NCBI GenBank assembly: GCA_021734725.1
Contig: JAIPIM010000154.1
Coordinates: 1-9,400 of the forward strand
Source: Minisyncoccota bacterium
Lineage (GTDB): Bacteria; Verrucomicrobiota; Lentisphaeria; Oligosphaerales; MVZH01
Length of the DNA stretch: 9,400 nucleotides
Direction: 5' to 3'
The translations under genes and the position numbers were made by a program. Every line of letters begins with the position of its first letter. The stretch's first letter is position 1. Shown in pieces: positions 7,326-9,400 of this stretch. Under the pieces are notes generated by a model that was not told the origin of the DNA, made no database searches, and saw only the letters and a program-made list of their open reading frames with translations.

Positions 7326-7955
7326 TCATTCAAAAATGATATTGCTCCACTCCTGCAGCCCCACCATGATCATTTCCACCGCAAACGTGCCTACGATCAA
7401 GGCCGCAATACGGCCGGCTATGTCCACATAACGCTCCACCAGTTTTTCATTCCGCGGCTTTACATAGTCGTGAACGATCTTCATAAGAATGATTGCGCCG
7501 ACCGTCGTTGCGACCGCACACAAAATGACGCCCGCCCCCACTAGGGCACGCAGACGCTGACCTGCAAGGATACTGGCGCTGACCGTGGCAGGTCCAATCA
7601 TGATGGGCATGGCGATGGAGCCGGCAATGTGCTCCGGTTCGCCGCGCAATCCCTGCAACGCGGCATTGCCCGAAAAGACAAATCGGACCCCCATAACCAG
7701 AAAAACAACACCGCCAAATATCTGAAAAGACGCAAAGTGGGCTTGGAGTAACTCCGAGAAAATGGCATCCCCAACGATCGCGAATACCACAAAAACGGCG
7801 ACGCTCGTAATACCGGCCCGCACCAGAACCCGCGAAAATACTCTCACATCGAGTTCCTGAACCAGCTCAAGCAAATACACCACCACAAGGAATGGGTTCA
7901 GCAACATCAGGAAAAGCATGTACGATTGCAGAAACTTCGAATCCATGGCCATCAT
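7326..7955 (-). CDS. MarC-family (UPF0056) integral membrane protein
   Basis: About 209 residues with around six hydrophobic helices, typical in length for the MarC family of inner-membrane proteins. The family is named after the multiple-antibiotic-resistance locus, but its transport function remains unproven. Family hallmarks visible are the early LLNPFLVVVYLLEL segment, the FxIFGGVVFLVMGVRF helix and the MPIMIGPATVSA segment in the second half, which correspond to the conserved NP and P-x-GPA motifs. I chose an ATG at 7955. ATGs at 7952 and 7946, and a TTG at 7985, are in the same frame, and no strong ribosome-binding site decides between them. It converges on the exporter operon and shares its strand with the TPR gene upstream, more than 300 bp away. 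Nothing links its function to the exporter. Confidence 0.87.
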   Translation of the reverse strand: MMAMDSKFLQSYMLFLMLLNPFLVVVYLLELVQELDVRVFSRVLVRAGITSVAVFVVFAIVGDAIFSELLQAHFASFQIFGGVVFLVMGVRFVFSGNAALQGLRGEPEHIAGSIAMPIMIGPATVSASILAGQRLRALVGAGVILCAVATTVGAIILMKIVHDYVKPRNEKLVERYVDIAGRIAALIVGTFAVEMIMVGLQEWSNIIFE

Positions 7956-8013
7956 CCCGGGAGCTTGTGTATGGTTGCGTTGCAATACCGGTCAAAGATT
8001 ACGACTACAGTTA

Positions 8014-8047
8014 ATACTAACATGCAGGAGTTTAGTACGAACGTCAA
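8014..8047 (-). promoter_or_regulatory. Possible promoter for the MarC gene
   Basis: On the minus strand TGTTAGTAT (8014-8022) resembles an extended -10 element (TG-n-TAnnnT). TTGACG (8042-8047) resembles a -35 box, but it lies 22 bp from the TAGTAT hexamer, wider than the ideal 17. The pairing is weak and no start site can be assigned. Confidence 0.22.
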
Positions 8048-8149
8048 CCCATGTCGCATACGGTCTTCCGGACCGCGGTCTCGGAACTTTTTACCTCAAG
8101 GAAAATTCACCGGTCTTTTTACGGCGAAAGATTACGGATTTGAAATGTG

Positions 8150-8188
8150 TTTACCTTAATCTTTAACCCAATCTTTACCTTAATCTTT
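8150..8188. repeat. Heptamer array AATCTTT at 12-bp period, possible regulator site
   Basis: AATCTTT begins at 8158, 8170 and 8182, exactly 12 bp apart. Within this, the 15-mer TTTACCTTAATCTTT occurs at 8150-8164 and 8174-8188. The complementary heptamer AAAGATT appears twice more in the same spacer, each time as AAAGATTACG (7994-8003 and 8127-8136). Same-face direct repeats upstream of a gene resemble binding sites for dimeric response regulators, but the regulator is unknown. Confidence 0.55.
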
Positions 8189-8265
8189 CGCTCTGATCGA
8201 TCCCATGGGATACGTGTGTCTTTTCCTTAGATCCCCGGTACTTCGTCCCTTCGCTGAACATGTGC

Positions 8266-8280
8266 GCGGCTTTCAGCCGC
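8266..8280 (-). terminator. Hairpin just after the TPR gene
   Basis: GCGGCT and AGCCGC form a perfect 6-bp stem with a 3-nt loop, 11 bp past the TPR stop codon on the minus strand. It lacks a following U-run, so it is a weak or factor-dependent terminator candidate. Confidence 0.35.
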
Positions 8281-8291
8281 CGGCGTCAAAA

Positions 8292-9400
8292 TCATTGGCC
8301 TATGGCTGCCTCAACTTGGTCCAAGTAACTGCGCACATGCGGGTCGTCCTTGACACCCAGTGAGTCTCTAAGTAAAGCGGCGGCACGTCGGTAATTCTGA
8401 CGTTCTACGGCCACTTGAGCAGCACCCACAAGCGCTTCGGGTTTCACGGCTTCCACACGCTGCGCACGCTCAAATTGTATCAGTGCCTCTTCCAACTCTC
8501 CCTGCACTCGCAACAGATGCCCGTATTGCATCAAAGCGTCGCCGTCAAGCGGGTTCTTGCCAAGAAGAGTCTGATAGATCTTTACAGCGGCATCGTTTTC
8601 TTCCCTTCTCAGATGCAGCCTTGCCTGCAAGTGAAGCAATTGTCGACTCTGGTCTTCCGTCATCCCCTCGCGCTTCCCGCGCAACGTATCCAACAGCGCC
8701 TCCGCCTCGTCAATGCCGCCACTCCGCACCATCGCGTCACAGCTTCTCAGCAGCCGTGACACCGGAGCATCTTGCCAGGCGGCACTCGCGCGGAACGCAC
8801 GCAAAGCCTCCGCGGGGATTCCCTCGTCGAGATACAAATCCCCCAACGTGGCCAGCAGTCCCGCATCCGCCAACTGCAGCCGGCGCGCGCACTCCAGCGT
8901 CACCAGCGCCTCGAGCCGTCGTTGTTTCCGCAAGTCAGCACTGGCAAGCAAAGACCACAGTTGCCGGTCCTCGTGTCGGTCCGCCAAGGTTTCCCGTGCC
9001 AATACCGGGGCTTCCTCTAAGCGACTCTGTTGCACCAGGGTTCGAATCAGTCCCAGTCTTCCGTCATAATCGTCGGGCGCATAGATGAGGGCTTGGCGAT
9101 ACGCCGTCTCAGCCGCCGTGAAATGTCCCGACCGGAGCAGTGCGTAACCGAGCAGTCGCCATACCTCAGCCTTGTTGCTTCCATCCGAGCCCAGAAGCAA
9201 CCGCAGATGGTGAGCGGCGGCTGTTGCTTCATCGGTTTGCAGCAGAAGTGTCGCCAACTTCATTCGTGCCAGCACATAACCCGGGGCCTCTTCCACCACA
9301 CGCTTCAATGCATCGATCGCCCCGGCGGGATCTTCCGCGTTCAGACGGTAGGACGCCAAGGCAAACAGCAGTGCCGGATGGGGCTCGGTCGCCAGCGCCT
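8292..9400 (-). CDS. Tetratricopeptide-repeat protein, N-terminus outside window
   Basis: At least 368 residues made almost wholly of about ten consecutive TPR-like helical hairpins of 34-37 residues. Clear units include KAEVWRLLGYALLRSGHFTA, AGLLATLGDLYLDEGIPAEA and GDALMQYGHLLRVQGELEEA, with the usual small residues at positions 8 and 20 and a proline or aspartate near the unit end. The frame is open to base 9400, so the TTG at 9359 is an internal codon and the gene continues beyond the window. No membrane segment or enzymatic domain is seen in this part. TPR arrays are protein-binding scaffolds; the partner cannot be read from the sequence. It shares its strand with the MarC gene but is separated by more than 300 bp, so co-transcription is doubtful. 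Confidence 0.88.
   Translation of the reverse strand, partial: ALATEPHPALLFALASYRLNAEDPAGAIDALKRVVEEAPGYVLARMKLATLLLQTDEATAAAHHLRLLLGSDGSNKAEVWRLLGYALLRSGHFTAAETAYRQALIYAPDDYDGRLGLIRTLVQQSRLEEAPVLARETLADRHEDRQLWSLLASADLRKQRRLEALVTLECARRLQLADAGLLATLGDLYLDEGIPAEALRAFRASAAWQDAPVSRLLRSCDAMVRSGGIDEAEALLDTLRGKREGMTEDQSRQLLHLQARLHLRREENDAAVKIYQTLLGKNPLDGDALMQYGHLLRVQGELEEALIQFERAQRVEAVKPEALVGAAQVAVERQNYRRAAALLRDSLGVKDDPHVRSYLDQVEAAIGQ

Larger units (their letters stand above)
7956..8291. other. Non-coding spacer between TPR and MarC genes
   Basis: This 336-bp spacer is richer in A and T in parts than the flanking genes and has no convincing coding region. It holds a heptamer array, perfect palindromes at 8071-8080 (GACCGCGGTC) and 8200-8211 (ATCCCATGGGAT), and a hairpin near the TPR stop codon. 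It probably contains the MarC promoter and the 3' end of the TPR transcript. Confidence 0.6.

Noticed and set aside
7918..8166. Plus-strand small open frame of 82 codons over the MarC start and spacer
   Set aside because: It has no ribosome-binding site and no domain-like sequence, and it runs through the repeat array.
8150..8188. The phased heptamers considered as a CRISPR array
   Set aside because: Repeats are only 7-15 bp with 5-9 bp between them, far below CRISPR repeat and spacer lengths, and no cas gene is present.
8483..9088. Plus-strand open frame of 201 codons opposite the TPR gene
   Set aside because: The proline/arginine/serine-rich product has no recognisable domain, while the minus strand encodes regular TPR units throughout.

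Overview
The window looks like Gram-negative chromosomal DNA of moderately high GC. The outer-membrane efflux protein and periplasmic adaptor imply a two-membrane envelope. Codon usage looks uniform and nothing marks recent transfer of the coding genes. I cannot name the organism. A PVC-type lineage such as Kiritimatiellota or Lentisphaerota is only a guess from overall style.

Positions 1-6891 are one tightly packed plus-strand operon of five genes, cut at its 5' end by the window. They are: the C-terminal part of a TolC-like outer-membrane factor; a cysteine-rich cytosolic protein with three candidate metal sites; a HlyD/AcrA-like adaptor with a very long coiled-coil hairpin; and two ABC exporter half-transporters. 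Gaps between genes are 14, 39, 17 and 3 bp. Together they encode a complete tripartite export machine. The ABC pair is complementary: the second subunit has lost both catalytic residues (Glu to Asp, His to Gln), and the first carries the altered signature LSVGQ. This is the pattern of an asymmetric heterodimeric exporter with one degenerate ATP site. No cargo gene, C39 peptidase domain or maturation enzyme is visible, so the substrate is unknown. The metal-ribbon protein inside the operon is the least familiar component.

Positions 6892-7325 separate the operon from a convergent minus-strand gene. They contain a 157-bp imperfect palindrome centred on 7011 (MITE-like or a large RNA hairpin) and several smaller repeats.

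Positions 7326-7955 (minus) encode a MarC-family membrane protein. Upstream of it, 7956-8291 is non-coding and holds a heptamer array (AATCTTT three times at an exact 12-bp period) that may be a regulator site. From 8292 to the window end (minus) runs a TPR-repeat protein whose N-terminus lies outside the window.
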